DNA of 47,485 nt from Hofstenia miamia (GCA_900660155.1 CABFPE010000204.1:869609-917093), one strand, 5' to 3'. Shown: positions 33,111 through 45,275, numbered from the stretch's first letter. The notes: generated from the sequence alone by a model not told the origin. A program made the numbers and translations.

Positions 33111-34041
33111 CATTAGCCAAATATTTAAGAACTTACAATTTTTTAGGGAATTGCAACATCTAATATTGTAAGTTTTTCTTATTAAATTAATAACTATTTT
33201 ACAAATTCAAATTATTTTTTAGTTTAAACAGATTTGACTTTTTGAATGCAACATATTATTATTAATTGCTATAAATTTTTAAATGAATTTTGCTAATTTA
33301 ATTTATAATAAAACAACATTACATTACTAATATGTGACAAAAATTCCGAAATCACAAATTTAATTTTAGCATAAAATTATTAATATTATTTTTAGATGAA
33401 AAAGAACATACATTAGTGCTATTTATTTGAATTTCCAAAACAGAAACATCTAAATTTAGAAATATGCTATGAAAAATTACAAAATCACAAATTTAATTTT
33501 AGCATACTTAATATTAACATAAAATTATTAGTATTATTACAGTTATGTATTTAGATGAAAAGAAATTAAATTTTAATTTTCGAAAAAACCTATATATCTT
33601 GGATTCAGTGCCTTAGAACTTTCTAAATTATTAATGTATGAAACATTTGTGAAATAAAAACATATCATCATTATTACTATTTAACGATAAAAGTTATTAC
33701 GTAAATAATTTACAAAGTATTTCACATGGATATACTTTTCATATTAATTAAAACTGTAAGATTAGATTCTGGACATTGGAGTGGCTATAGTTTTTGCAGC
33801 ATGTGGCTCCAAAATCAAGAGTTTCTGAAAAACCCACTTTTTCATATTAAAATCAATAGCAAAGTGTTAAAAAATTATAAGGATCTCGAGTTGTATGTAT
33901 TACTAAATTTGAAGAGTTGATTTTGGGGTTAGGATTAGTATTTTTCCAATAAATACATGAAGTATCCGGGAATTTTAATGTTTTTATGAAGTGAAATCCC
34001 AATTTCACAATTTTCCTGTAATATATATATATATATATATA
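33111..34041. repeat. AT-rich DNA with a diverged direct repeat and terminal (AT)n
   Basis: Blocks beginning aaatcacaaatttaatttta at about 33350 and 33482 recur with a following ttattagatgaaaa(a)g block, giving a duplication of about 130 bp. The stretch ends in (AT)n at 34022-34041, abutting the gap. No gene is seen. Confidence 0.6.
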
Positions 34042-35041
34042 NNNNNNNNNNNNNNNNNNNNNNNNNNNNNNNNNNNNNNNNNNNNNNNNNNNNNNNNNNN
34101 NNNNNNNNNNNNNNNNNNNNNNNNNNNNNNNNNNNNNNNNNNNNNNNNNNNNNNNNNNNNNNNNNNNNNNNNNNNNNNNNNNNNNNNNNNNNNNNNNNNN
34201 NNNNNNNNNNNNNNNNNNNNNNNNNNNNNNNNNNNNNNNNNNNNNNNNNNNNNNNNNNNNNNNNNNNNNNNNNNNNNNNNNNNNNNNNNNNNNNNNNNNN
34301 NNNNNNNNNNNNNNNNNNNNNNNNNNNNNNNNNNNNNNNNNNNNNNNNNNNNNNNNNNNNNNNNNNNNNNNNNNNNNNNNNNNNNNNNNNNNNNNNNNNN
34401 NNNNNNNNNNNNNNNNNNNNNNNNNNNNNNNNNNNNNNNNNNNNNNNNNNNNNNNNNNNNNNNNNNNNNNNNNNNNNNNNNNNNNNNNNNNNNNNNNNNN
34501 NNNNNNNNNNNNNNNNNNNNNNNNNNNNNNNNNNNNNNNNNNNNNNNNNNNNNNNNNNNNNNNNNNNNNNNNNNNNNNNNNNNNNNNNNNNNNNNNNNNN
34601 NNNNNNNNNNNNNNNNNNNNNNNNNNNNNNNNNNNNNNNNNNNNNNNNNNNNNNNNNNNNNNNNNNNNNNNNNNNNNNNNNNNNNNNNNNNNNNNNNNNN
34701 NNNNNNNNNNNNNNNNNNNNNNNNNNNNNNNNNNNNNNNNNNNNNNNNNNNNNNNNNNNNNNNNNNNNNNNNNNNNNNNNNNNNNNNNNNNNNNNNNNNN
34801 NNNNNNNNNNNNNNNNNNNNNNNNNNNNNNNNNNNNNNNNNNNNNNNNNNNNNNNNNNNNNNNNNNNNNNNNNNNNNNNNNNNNNNNNNNNNNNNNNNNN
34901 NNNNNNNNNNNNNNNNNNNNNNNNNNNNNNNNNNNNNNNNNNNNNNNNNNNNNNNNNNNNNNNNNNNNNNNNNNNNNNNNNNNNNNNNNNNNNNNNNNNN
35001 NNNNNNNNNNNNNNNNNNNNNNNNNNNNNNNNNNNNNNNNN
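34042..35041. other. Assembly gap of exactly 1000 N
   Basis: A round-number gap, probably of unknown true size. It hides the first about 310 bp of the C 5' LTR and the left flank of C, so C's target duplication cannot be tested. Frames running through it are not genes. Confidence 1.
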
Positions 35042-35951
35042 ATGCAACAAATGCTAGAATGGTTGATGAATGAATTTAGTTTGGATTTACTTCATCTTTT
35101 ATTGTCAGGTTATTTAATAGTTACATGGAAAGCAAAACATTCAAGCACTAGAGGTAATTGTACAGTGGTCCCTGAATACATTTAAATGAATTCTGGAGCA
35201 GCCTCACAATCAGCTATTCAACAGCTGTGAGGGTGGTAGCTGTAGTTTCCTTGATGTGCTTTTAGGTTATGAATAGGGATAGGGATTTTTCTCTGTTTTA
35301 GCTTTCCGATTACTTGTTTCTTATTGCTTATTATGATTATATTTATATTGCTCTACATGTTTGTTATTTCACTATTGGATGCAAGTTGCTCATTGTTTTA
35401 TATTGTAGTTGACCATTGGTGGAAATATGCATTTACTTTCTTGCAGGCTGCATTGATTGTTTACATGTACAAAGGTCTAGCATGTATTATTATATCTGTA
35501 GGGCTATTATATGTAGGCATATGTAACCTAAAGCATTGCAGTTGTGTGATTCCCTTATATTTACATAATCATAATAACAAGAACAATCAATGCACTAAAT
35601 TGGTAAGTTGTAATACACACACAATCACTGAGTTACCCATTGACACACTGATTCAGTTAATGGTTTCCACCGTGGAGTTCAAGTAAAAGCTGGAGCTGCT
35701 GCTGCTAATGAGATCTCTGGAATCCCATGGCATTGCTTCAGGTCTTGACTCTGTCTTCCATCTACCACTCTCAATCTAAATAAGTCATTGTTAGTTAAGC
35801 ATTTAGTAAAGCTCATGCATATTAATCCAAGTAAATTAGCTAAACATTAAGAGAGAATTAGGAATCTGTCATACTTAATCATTGCATATACTGTGAAAAG
35901 TAATTAGTTGCTCTTAAATAATTGCAAAATTGGAATTGGCAAGATTCTACA
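35042..35951 (+). mobile_element. Element C 5' LTR, partial
   Basis: Aligns with the 3' LTR from 45598 on and ends GGCAAGATTCTACA. The part 35254-35637 is nearly identical, inverted, to 20391-20775 in the LTR of A, closer than to C's own 3' LTR. Confidence 0.9.
35324..35686 (+). CDS. Hydrophobic ORF inside the C 5' LTR
   Basis: 120 codons. The first 104 are the same as the ORF in A's LTR. Features: hydrophobic N-terminus FILLYMFVISLL, DASCSLFYIVVDHWW, YMYKGLACIIISVGLLYV, then LHNHNNKNNQCTKL. Against the 3' LTR copy the length differences keep the frame. The match to A could be due to sequence exchange and not selection. Untested candidate. Confidence 0.38.
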   Translation: MLIMIIFILLYMFVISLLDASCSLFYIVVDHWWKYAFTFLQAALIVYMYKGLACIIISVGLLYVGICNLKHCSCVIPLYLHNHNNKNNQCTKLVSCNTHTITELPIDTLIQLMVSTVEFK

Positions 35952-35969
35952 TGGCGACCTTGACAGGCA
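35952..35969 (+). promoter_or_regulatory. Element C primer binding site, tRNA-Arg-like
   Basis: TGGCGACCTTGACAGG immediately after the LTR terminus. Same core as in B (8654). Confidence 0.68.
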
Positions 35970-36356
35970 CCCAAAATGAGTACATGAAAGAGAAGATGCA
36001 AATTTAAAGAAAATGCTCTAGTGAAAGACAAAGGAAAATATATGATTGGTGTGAAAAATGGTTAAGTTAGAAGAAAGAAGACTGATTTAAAAATGTAATG
36101 AATGAGGAGTATTACTTATGATCAAGTTCAGATAGTTGTTTCTTCTCAAATTATAAAGAAAATTAGTAATACAATTAAAGACGAAAAGACAAGCAAGTAT
36201 AACCTTTCAGCACAGAGAAAGGTAAACAATTACTTCTAGTTAATAATGAAAATGGTGAATTCACAGATAAAACTAAGGACTACTAAAGCCAAGACGGAAA
36301 AAACACCCCAAAGCCAAAGAACCCCAGAAGATGCAAATATGTCCCTCAAGAGTTAG

Positions 36357-37760
36357 ATGTCCCCAACAGAAATAGTGCTTCAGCCAGCACAGGAAAATGC
36401 AGAGTTTTTGATAGCTGAACTTACTAAGATAATACAAAACAACAACAATGAAAGAAGAGAGTTGACAATACACAAAGAAAAGTTAACTCAATGGATGTTC
36501 AAAATAGAAATGGTGAATGTTGAGAAAGATAGACGTATTGAGGAAATTTACAAGATACAAGTATATGGTTGACAAATCAAAGAAATGTGTTTCAAAAACA
36601 AATTGAAAAGTTAACTGAAGCAAACAAAGAAATTAAAGCACATAGTGAAAAGTTACAACAACTTATGAGCCTGATGCACGAAGAAAATGTAAACCTTAGA
36701 GAAGAAAATATCTCAAAGCAACTTGAGATTGATAACTTAAAGGATGAAATTTGATTGATATCATTATCTAATGAAGAGAATCAAGATAAGGAGAAAGGAA
36801 ACATTAAAGTGGTAGAAACTACAATAATGGAAAAGCCAGAAAAATTAAATGAAACTATACCAGTGAGAGAAATGCAGAGTAAAATGTACAAATACTGTGA
36901 AATGGAGGATGAATTTGTGGAGAAATTGGTGATTAATGTAACTAAACAAGTAAAAGAAAATTGCAAAAAATCTGGAGAGTCAAAACCTATATATGAAGAA
37001 ATGATATTGTCAGAAGAGGAAAATATAGATATGCTGGCATGTAAAGCTATACTCCTGAAATTTACAGGAAGGGTGGATAGCTATTCACTGACATTTAATG
37101 AATGGATCCAAATGTTTGAGATGAGCATGAAGGAAAGAAAAGTGATACAAAAGCAAGTGGCAGCAAGATTCCCTCTATATTTGGGGGTGCAGCTTATCAA
37201 GTTACTTGGTGTTGGATTTAGAAACCAAAATAAATTATAAGAAGTTAATAGGAGAATATCAACTGTATTATGATGACAAAAGCTTTAAAAGTCAATATCA
37301 TATGTTATTAAATAGTAAGAAAATGAATAAAGGAGAGGACTTATGAAATTACATGTCACAAGTGGAAAGACTGTTAAAGTTAAGTTCTACAGAGCAACTT
37401 TTTCAAAATATGATTTGCTTTCCCATATTTGTAAGGGACTTCTGGAACCAATTCAACAACAGTTCAAAAGAAAATGCAATGCAGATGATTTGTTAGAAAT
37501 GATGATAAGAAAACGGTTATGGATACAAGTCATGATGGAGCATAATGCTCAGATAAATGAAAAGTTGAAAACAATAAAGGCAACAACATTGCCTACAATA
37601 AACAGAACAAGTAAAATAAAAAAAGAGAAAGTTGGAAAACCAAAAGACAAGATTATAAGAATAAAGTTAAAGGATGGCATGATAAAGCAAATAAACAGAA
37701 AAGATTTGAAATGCCAAATGTGCGGAAAGAAAGGCCATACAAAGAAATATTGTAAATGAC
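36357..37760 (+). pseudogene. Element C gag
   Basis: About 390 bp of leader (35970-36356) without an ORF precede it. The N-terminal half is a long predicted coiled coil (IQNNNNERRELTIHKEKL, QIEKLTEANKEIKAHSEKL, NLREENISKQLEIDNLKDEI). The central part has SYSLTFNEWIQMFEMSM and AARFPLYLGVQLI, which may be the start of the capsid-like domain. The C-terminal part is basic (KDKIIRIKLKDGMIKQINRK) with the zinc knuckle CQMCGKKGHTKKYC at 37712-37753. Gag packages the RNA in cytoplasmic particles. The copy is broken. The start was chosen where the coiled coil and B agree. Confidence 0.86.
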
Positions 37761-37869
37761 AAATTAATTTCATTGAGGAGGAAGAAGCATATTTTGATAA
37801 TGAAGACTTGTTAGAGGATGAAGTAGAACCCAAACAAACTGAAAAAACAGAAAGTGATACTTTAAACTA

Positions 37870-38360
37870 GAAGGAGCACTGCCTCTGGTAAACTGTGCAA
37901 CTGTTCTAATTGTAACAGACCTAATCAAGACAAATACAATTACAGTTGTAATTAATGGTGTAATGGTCAAAGCAACCATAGATACAGGAGCAGTAATATC
38001 AATAATCACCAATGAGTGTGCTTTGAAAATAGGATTCAAAAGGAAAAATTTACAAAGTGAAAAGAGCAGGTTAATAAATGCACTGGGAGATTATATTGAT
38101 GTAAAAGGTAAATTACTAGAGATACCAATATTAATAGCAAATATGATGTTTTCACAGACATTTACAGTCATAGATACAGAAAAGAACTCACTACCTTATG
38201 AAGTGATATTAGGGAATGATTTTTAATGGACAACAAGTGTATTATTGACTATACAAACAAAACAATATCGATGCAAAAGGAAGTAATTACAACTGATGAA
38301 GAAGAAGAAGAAGAAGACACAGAAGTAATAAAGTTTCAATTGAGTGAGGACATAGGATTT
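37870..38360 (+). pseudogene. Element C protease and acidic spacer
   Basis: Retroviral-type aspartic protease with the active-site loop ATIDTGAVISII (DTGA at 37981-37992), the NALGDYIDVKGKLLEIPILI flap-side block and SLPYEVILGNDF near the end. A very acidic spacer (EEEEEEDTEVIKFQLSED) follows and leads to RT. The copy is broken. Confidence 0.87.
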
Positions 38361-39871
38361 TGCCAAATAATTGGAAAATGTGTCAAATACAAATGGAAAA
38401 TGACATAACTGCAGAAATTATGATTTATGATCAGAAAGGAATTAATATGAAAAAGCTTTTGATTCCTTCAAGTTTGTGTATAGTAAAGAAAGGCAAGGGT
38501 ACTATACTGATATTGAATGTGACAAACCATGTAGTCAATATAAAAAAGGATACTCTGAAAATTAAAGGAAAGAGAGTTAAAATGGAAAAAATGACACTAA
38601 ACAATTAACATAGTAGAGGAGGATAAAGAATATCCAATACTGGAAATCAATGAAATGGATTATCAGCATCTTAGTAATGAAGAAAGGGAAGAATTGATAA
38701 GAATCCCACAGAAACCCGCTAAAATATTCAATTTTAGAGAGATAAGCATTGGAAAAGCAGTAGGAGAGACACACAAGATTATAACAACTATGGAAGAACC
38801 AATAAGACTGCCATGTAGAAGAGTGCTGGAAAATTTGAAGGAAAATTACAACACAATCTTGAATGAATTGATAGATAATAAGATAATAAGACCTAGCAAA
38901 AGCCTGTATGCTGCACTAACTGTCTTTGTGAAACAAGGAAATAAGTACAGGTTGTGCATAGACTTTTGTAAATAAAATGAGATCACAAAGAAAGATGCAT
39001 ATCCACTTTTGAAAATAGAGGATATAATATACAAGGCCAGTAAAAACAAATACTATACCTGTATAGATTTATCAAAGGGATTCTGGCAGTTGCCAATGGA
39101 GCCTAAAATATTGAAAAAACTGAATTTATAACGCCATATGGTCTATTCAAATGGATGTACATGGCTTTTGGATTATGTAATGCCCCAGCTACCTTTTAAA
39201 GATATGTAACAAAGGTACTCAAGCAGAATAAAAAATTCATCAAAAAGGGAATAAGTGTGTATATAGACGACATTTTAATAGCAAATGATATGATTGAGGA
39301 GCATTTGGATAAACTGGATAGAACATTGAAAATTCTCTATAATGCAGGTTTATGCATAAATGGGAAGAAATGCAAAATTTTGAAGACACAGGTAGTATTT
39401 TTGGGAAGACAAATCCAAAAAGGTGAAATAAAAATGAAGAATAACGTGAAAGACATGATACAAAACATTAGTAGTTCAAAAACGAAAAAAGATCTACAAA
39501 GGATAATGGGGTTTATAAATTACTACAGATTGTTTATAGCAAATGTAGCCCATAAAACGAGCAAAATGACGGCATTACTGAAGAAAAATAAAATTTTTGA
39601 ATGGACATGGAGAGAGCAGGAGCAATTAGATAACATAAAGAATGAATTAAGTAAAATGCCATCATTGAACACACTGGACTATGATAAGGAGTTCATCTTG
39701 GACTGTGATGCAAGTAATGTCGCCATAGGCGCATGTTTGGGACAGATGAAAGACAGAAAAGAGGTACCTATACAGTTTTTTAGTCAGAAACTTAAAGAGA
39801 GTGAAGAAAATTATGGATTGACAAAGCTGGAAATGTTGTCTTTAGTGGAAAGTATTAAAAAATTTTTTTGA
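38361..39871 (+). pseudogene. Element C reverse transcriptase and RNase H
   Basis: Approach with ETHKIITTMEEPIRLPCRR (38768 on) and YRLCIDFCK (38947). Palm with TPYGLF-like and [10 protein letters not shown] (39169-39198) blocks and the catalytic box YIDDILIAND (39260 on). Then GRQIQKGEIKMKNNVKDMIQ, DLQRIMGFINYYRLFIANVA, and RNase H with FILDCDASNVAIGACLGQ (39693 on) and FFSQKLKESEENYGLTKLEM. The open stretch 39257-39871 covers the end of RT and most of RNase H. The copy is broken further upstream. Confidence 0.92.
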
Positions 39872-40323
39872 TAGGACAAACCTTTAAAGTAAGGACAGAT
39901 AATAGTGGATTGGCATGGCTAAAAAAGTTTTCAGGTGATAAATCATCAATAGTGTCGAGATAGATTGAATACCTTAATGAGTTTAAGTTCACAATAGAGC
40001 ACCAAAAACGAACACTACACAAAAATGCAGATTTTTGGACAGCATTACCAGAATACCAAAGAGACATTGAGAAAGTAGACAGTGAAAAGAAACAATTTCA
40101 ATTCTTACTGCATAGTAAGCATACAGAGTCGCCTGAAATTAACACAGATAAAAAAGGGAATACAATAATGCCTATAACAATTAAAGAGGAGATAACTGAA
40201 AATGATATAATCAAAAAGCAGAAGACAGATATTATTCTTAGGGAGATACAAGAAAAAGTGCGTAGTGAAAAATGGATACTGGGAAAATAAGCTAATTGTT
40301 ATTTTCAAAGATACATATGGAAA

Positions 40324-41727
40324 GTGAACAATAATGGACTTCTATATGTTGAGGGAAAAACATTAAGAATAGCAATTCCCGAGTATTACAAAAGGGAATT
40401 GGTGAGGAAAATACATGAAAATGGATATATTGACATAATTCAAATGGAAAAAACATTTAATGCACAGTTTATAACAACAAGCATTAGAAGAACAGCGGAG
40501 GGCATTATCAATAAGTGTATTATGTGTCTAAAAAATAGTCACTTCCTGGTACAGACAGCACCATTCAGAAAAATAATTGCAACCACACCAAATGAGATTG
40601 TGCATGTGGACTTAGAAAAATTATTTCAAGTTGATGAAGGGTATCAGTACATACTAGTATTAGTAGATAACTTTACAAAATATGCATGTATGATCCCATC
40701 AGATTTGACAACAGCAAAGATAGTTGCAGAAAAGATCATGAAAGAATGGATTCTGAAATTTGGACCAATGCAAACAATAGTATCTGATAGAGGAGTACAA
40801 TTCAAAAGCAAACTATTCAAAGAGATGGCTAAATTGATGGAAATTTTAACTGAGAAAACAACAGTGTACCACCCACAGGAGAACAGAGCTGTTGAGAGAT
40901 TAAATAGAACTATGATTAAATTAATAAGAATATTAACTTCAAGAGTTGGAGGCAGAGATTGGAGAGAAGTTATAGAAATGGTTGAATACTTCTATAACAC
41001 TTCAGTACATTCAACAACAGGAATGACCCCATATAAAGCTATGTATGGAAGAGAAGCAGCAACACCAATATCAATGCAATACCAAGCATACTCTGAAAAA
41101 CCAGATAATGAGTATATAAGAAAGATCAAAGACCAAATTACCAGGATTCATGAAGCAATGTGTCATAGCACAAAAAAATCTGTGATAAGACAGGAGAGAA
41201 ATTTTAATGAAAAGATTTACTGCAAACCACACAGGGAAGGGGATAAGGTTTACATGTACACTTTAATGAGAACACAAGACATAAACCAAGTAAGGAAACT
41301 AAAAACACAGTGGTCAGGTTTATTCACTATTACACAGACATTACCTAATAATAATTACAAAATTAATGATGGAAGAGTAATACATTTTCAAAATTTAAAA
41401 TGCGCAACTGTAAATATAGAGCAAGTAATGCTTGATAAAAACACAGAATTTAAAATTGTACAGGTTGATGATGGCATATATGCTGAGATGGATGATTTGG
41501 ATAGCATTCATGAAGAGGAATTCCAAGAGGAATATAGACCTGAAAATGATGAACTGGAAATTGAAAGAAGAGTAATGCCCCAGATGGCAGTAAAAAATAT
41601 AATGAGATATAACCCTGAAATATGGGATATTAGTTTAGTAACTGAATTTGGGGAAAATGAAAAGAATGACAGCATTATCACTGATGAAAGCCAGAAGAGT
41701 GTGCAGAAGAAGGACTCTGCAATCTGA
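40324..41727 (+). CDS. Element C integrase, 467-codon open frame
   Basis: A zinc-binding N-terminal domain precedes the core (CIMC, residues 65-68). The DDE core has Asp96 in VHVD, Asp155 in VSDRG and Glu191 in NRAVERLN, with exactly 35 residues between the last two, as in retroviral integrases. HPQ lies at about 183-185. A GPY/F-type module (LKTQWSGLFTITQTL, residues 326-340) and an acidic tail (residues 365-467) rich in Asp/Glu follow. There is no chromodomain. The ATG is only the first Met of the open stretch, because homologous sequence continues upstream and the domain would normally be released from Gag-Pol. The last codons overlap the first unit of the repeat array, which is read in another frame. 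The frame is uninterrupted but belongs to a broken element. Confidence 0.9.
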   Translation: MNNNGLLYVEGKTLRIAIPEYYKRELVRKIHENGYIDIIQMEKTFNAQFITTSIRRTAEGIINKCIMCLKNSHFLVQTAPFRKIIATTPNEIVHVDLEKLFQVDEGYQYILVLVDNFTKYACMIPSDLTTAKIVAEKIMKEWILKFGPMQTIVSDRGVQFKSKLFKEMAKLMEILTEKTTVYHPQENRAVERLNRTMIKLIRILTSRVGGRDWREVIEMVEYFYNTSVHSTTGMTPYKAMYGREAATPISMQYQAYSEKPDNEYIRKIKDQITRIHEAMCHSTKKSVIRQERNFNEKIYCKPHREGDKVYMYTLMRTQDINQVRKLKTQWSGLFTITQTLPNNNYKINDGRVIHFQNLKCATVNIEQVMLDKNTEFKIVQVDDGIYAEMDDLDSIHEEEFQEEYRPENDELEIERRVMPQMAVKNIMRYNPEIWDISLVTEFGENEKNDSIITDESQKSVQKKDSAI

Positions 41728-42190
41728 TTGCCAATTAAATGGCGTGAGGATGCAGGAAACATTAACTAGCACTACAATGAAAACTAGGTCCCTGCAAGCT
41801 GATTGTCAAATAAAGAGCATGACAATTGAGCACTCACCACCTAGTAACAAGAGAAGGCAAATTAGAAGACGAGCTCTGCAATCTGATTACCAATTAAAGG
41901 GTATGAGGATTTAGAATCTAACACTGACTAATAAAAGATGGAGAATAAGAAGGAGGTCTCCTCAATCTGATAATAATTAAAGGGTATGAGGATGGAGACA
42001 GTGACAGAAAGATCACCCTCAACCAAATGTCAATTAAAGGACAGGAGGATAAAAGAGGGCCATCATCAGGATACTGATTGTCAATTAAATGACGTGAGGT
42101 TTGAAACACAAAAATATGCACACTTCCCTCTAACATCTAGTAGCACTTGATGCCAACTAAAGTGCAAAGAGGAAACAGCATCAGTTACCA
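41713..42190 (+). repeat. Seven-unit SDxQLKGM-coding array in C
   Basis: Units start near 41714, 41789, 41874, 41957, 42015, 42070 and 42150, in the same order and near-equal spacing as in B. Peptides visible in one frame are LQSDCQLNGVRM, LQADCQIKSM and LQSDYQLKGMRI, preceded by a basic MKARRVCRRR stretch and separated by RRQIRRR-type linkers. The seven-unit pattern predates the split of B and C. Confidence 0.83.
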
Positions 42191-42229
42191 TGAAAAGATT
42201 GGGGAACTCAGCCAATAAGTGATGACTCA

Positions 42230-45200
42230 AACATGGATATTTCAGAATGCCCTTCAACAAGCTTGTTACCAACAACAACAGAAAGTTCAGGAATATTCTC
42301 ATATAGACAAACATTGATAACAACAAATTTGTCTTGGTCAGAAGAAAGAGAAAGCCAAATGAATAAAGTAGGCAAAGAGCAGATACATCCATATTTTATC
42401 ATGAATAGAAAGATGAGGTATAACTTATATGATAATTTTTCATCAGAAATGAAATGATTAATCAGTGAGAATATGTCTACAAAAGAGAATAAGAGTCTAG
42501 CAATTCCCATAGTGATTGATAAAAAGTAATACAATAATTGCATATACAACAGAGATGAAAGAAGAATTCAATCAGCCATCTTTTAAGAGTATGGTACACA
42601 TAACATTTGACAAACAATTCACTCCAAAAGATGTACAAAAATCACCAAAAATAGAGAGAAGATACTAAAAGAGTGTGAAAAGGTGAACCTAGACAAAAAG
42701 CATCTAACAGTAATATACTTCATCAAAACAGTGAAATTGGCTCAGAAAAGTTGCAGACAAATATAGAGGAAATGTTGAAGATAGCCAAGAGACATAAAAC
42801 AGTAGTAATAATTATAGTGTCTCAAAAACAAGAGTAAATTCCAGAATTTATCAAAGAGATGGAGATAAAGCTAGAAAATCTATTCACATTGGAGAGTGGA
42901 AAATTAAAGATATCTGACCTCATTAAGATGGATCTGCAGATTAACAAAATGGCACCTGTGCAGAGAATAATGGTCAAACCAAAAATCACAATCAATATGT
43001 AATTCCAAACCAGGACAATCGAACTATTGGGAATTGACAATAATTTAGAAGAGACAGGAAATATATTTCTGAAATGCAGTCTAAATCAAACACCCAAGCA
43101 CTTACAGAAGATAGCACAAGTGTGGTCAGAAATTAAAGCAGAAAAGCCCATTCAAGAGGAATGACTGCTGATTGACATAAAATCACCAATGAAAAAATAC
43201 CATAAGTCAGTAGAGGCTGTGTTACATGAGGCTAAGAGAGCACATGAAATGGAAGCAAAGAGAAACTTTAAAATGTGGTTGTTTCAAGAAATCAATGCAC
43301 CCAATATTAGAGTGAGGACAGAGATATGGCTATTGGCAATAGCATTAACAAGCAATGGAAAATTGGTACTACCAATAATGAAGAAATATGAGATAGCTAT
43401 TACACCCATACCAACAAATATAAAACAGTGGATGTCACAAAATGTTGAAACATTGCCTCTATCACCAAAAAAGAAGGTACAACAAAGATTTGAGTAAAAT
43501 TTTACCAGATTACTAATGCAGCAACACTGGGGAGACTGAGTGTAATAGAACTTGCCAATAAGACTTGTATTTGTCCAAGTGAAGTTGACATATTGACAGA
43601 TGAAACAAAGAAGTATATGTGGGATGTGACATCAAACACTAAGCTCAGGTCTTTAAAGCAACAACCTTGGTTGACAATGAGAAATTTGATGAAAAGAGAA
43701 GAAGCAGAAATGCTGGAAATGATAAAACTAATAGATGAAAGAAAAGTACATGAAACAATATCTACAGCGATAAGAAAATATCTCAAAGATTATCAACAGT
43801 GTGCATAAATGAAAATAATCAAATGTTCAGAAATGATGAGAAGAGAGGGAAAAAATTGCCCTATTGAAATTATTGAAATGGTGAGTAAAATCAGGAAGAA
43901 ATGCAAATGGAAGACACACTACTGCAGTCAACAGAAATTGCATTAACCCTGAATACTCAAAGAGTGATTGACAAAGTCAATATGTAGAAATGGAAGGAGC
44001 AGGAGCCAAGTGAAATTTCATGGGTGGACACAGATGATGAAAGATTGCTAGTTGAAATCACAGTCCAGAGAGAACTCACAAATAACATAGTAAATAACAT
44101 AGTACAAAGAATATTTGGTGAAGTTTATGAACGTGAAACAAAATCACTGATTAAAATATTGTGCACAGAAGCATTCACACAAAAAGAGATTGAAGAAATG
44201 TTGCAACCTCAGAACCAAATCATGGTAGATATTGAATGCATCACTTCTAAGATGATAGTAAGACCAGAGAATATGTTCTGGGAAAATATTAAGAAAGCCA
44301 AGAATAATTATCTGGCAACCTTTGGAATGGTGATAACTGTAGAAATGAAAGAAACATATAAGGTGATAGAAGAGAAAACATTAACTACACTCTTAAAATG
44401 CACACTGCCACCATCAATTTCCATACTGATGCTATTACCAATATGTAGGTTAAAAGATAAGAAGGCTGTCAAAGCATTGTGGCATGAAGAAAATACCTAT
44501 GTCAATATACAACAAGAAGCAGAGAAGACTGTGAATGACGAGAGATACAAAAAGTCTAAAGAAATTCTGGTAAGAAATAACAATAAGGAAAGAATTTATA
44601 TAGAAGTACAAGTTACACTGTATTATTTATATAGCAAAGGATAGCCAATACATAAGCAGATATGAAAGGTTTGAAAAGAAATCAAAAAAAGAACAACACA
44701 AACAGTCATATTGTTTTCAGGAATAAATGATATTGTGTGGGGAGAGCTATGGAGTTCACAGTACAGATATTATAATGTAATGTGATGTGTGAAAATTATT
44801 ACAATGGTAAGATTAGGAAAAAACAAGCCAGAATAGATTACCAGAGAAGAAGTATTGGAAAATATAAGTGCTTTTTATGATGAGGCATCAATATCAAAGT
44901 CACTGAGATCAACATATGAATTCTTTTACCCCAACACAGAAATCCATCCTGATCTGGTGCACATTAGCAGAATTGATGAAATAATGACATTAATGATAGT
45001 GATAAAAGGATTGTGCTTATACCAAAAGCAATATGAGATATTCAATGAAAAACTAAATGAACTAAGGAGTATGTGCACAATATTGAAATCACTAAAGAAT
45101 CCTTCATTTCTAAGACATAAAAAGATGCTCACAACTGAGAAAGATGTTTTATTAAAAATCAGGAAAGAAGAACAATATGAAAAAGTTGGTTGGGAAATGG

Positions 45201-45244
45201 CAGAAGTGAATTGTATTATCAAAAAGGCAGCAGAAAGAGAGTAG
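42230..45244 (+). pseudogene. Element C ORF3, unknown protein in the envelope position
   Basis: Homologous along its length to B ORF3, without the inserted LTRs. Blocks: MDISECPSTSLLPTTTESSG, IHPYFIMNRKMRYN, KISDLIKMDLQINK, GIDNNLEETGNIFLKCSLNQ, YHKSVEAVLHEAKRAHEMEA, IKQWMSQNVETLPLS, TDETKKYMWDVTSNTK, ISWVDTDDERLLVEITVQ (about 44015-44065), RIFGEVYERETKSLIKILCT, FWENIKKAKNNYLATFG, TLLKCTLPPSISILMLLP, ENTYVNIQQEAEKTVNDERY, NISAFYDEASISKSLRSTYE and TEKDVLLKIRKEEQYEKVGW. The longest open piece is 44024-44644 (206 codons). It looks soluble and mostly helical. It ends about 20 bp before the polypurine tract. No family is recognised. The copy is broken. Confidence 0.82.
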
Positions 45245-45265
45245 TAATCCTTAATTAGGTACACT

Positions 45266-45275
45266 AGAGGGGGAG
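45266..45275 (+). promoter_or_regulatory. Element C polypurine tract
   Basis: AGAGGGGGAG directly before the 3' LTR start TGTGGCATAATCC. Confidence 0.85.

Noticed and set aside
33726-33920. 64-codon frame near 33.8 kb
   Set aside because: No motif, no neighbour context and a length expected by chance.
33935-35073. Long frames of 360-371 codons on both strands
   Set aside because: They consist almost wholly of N from the assembly gap.
42230-45244. Reading ORF3 as a retroviral envelope protein
   Set aside because: No signal peptide, transmembrane anchor, cleavage site or cysteine pattern seen. Position alone is not enough.
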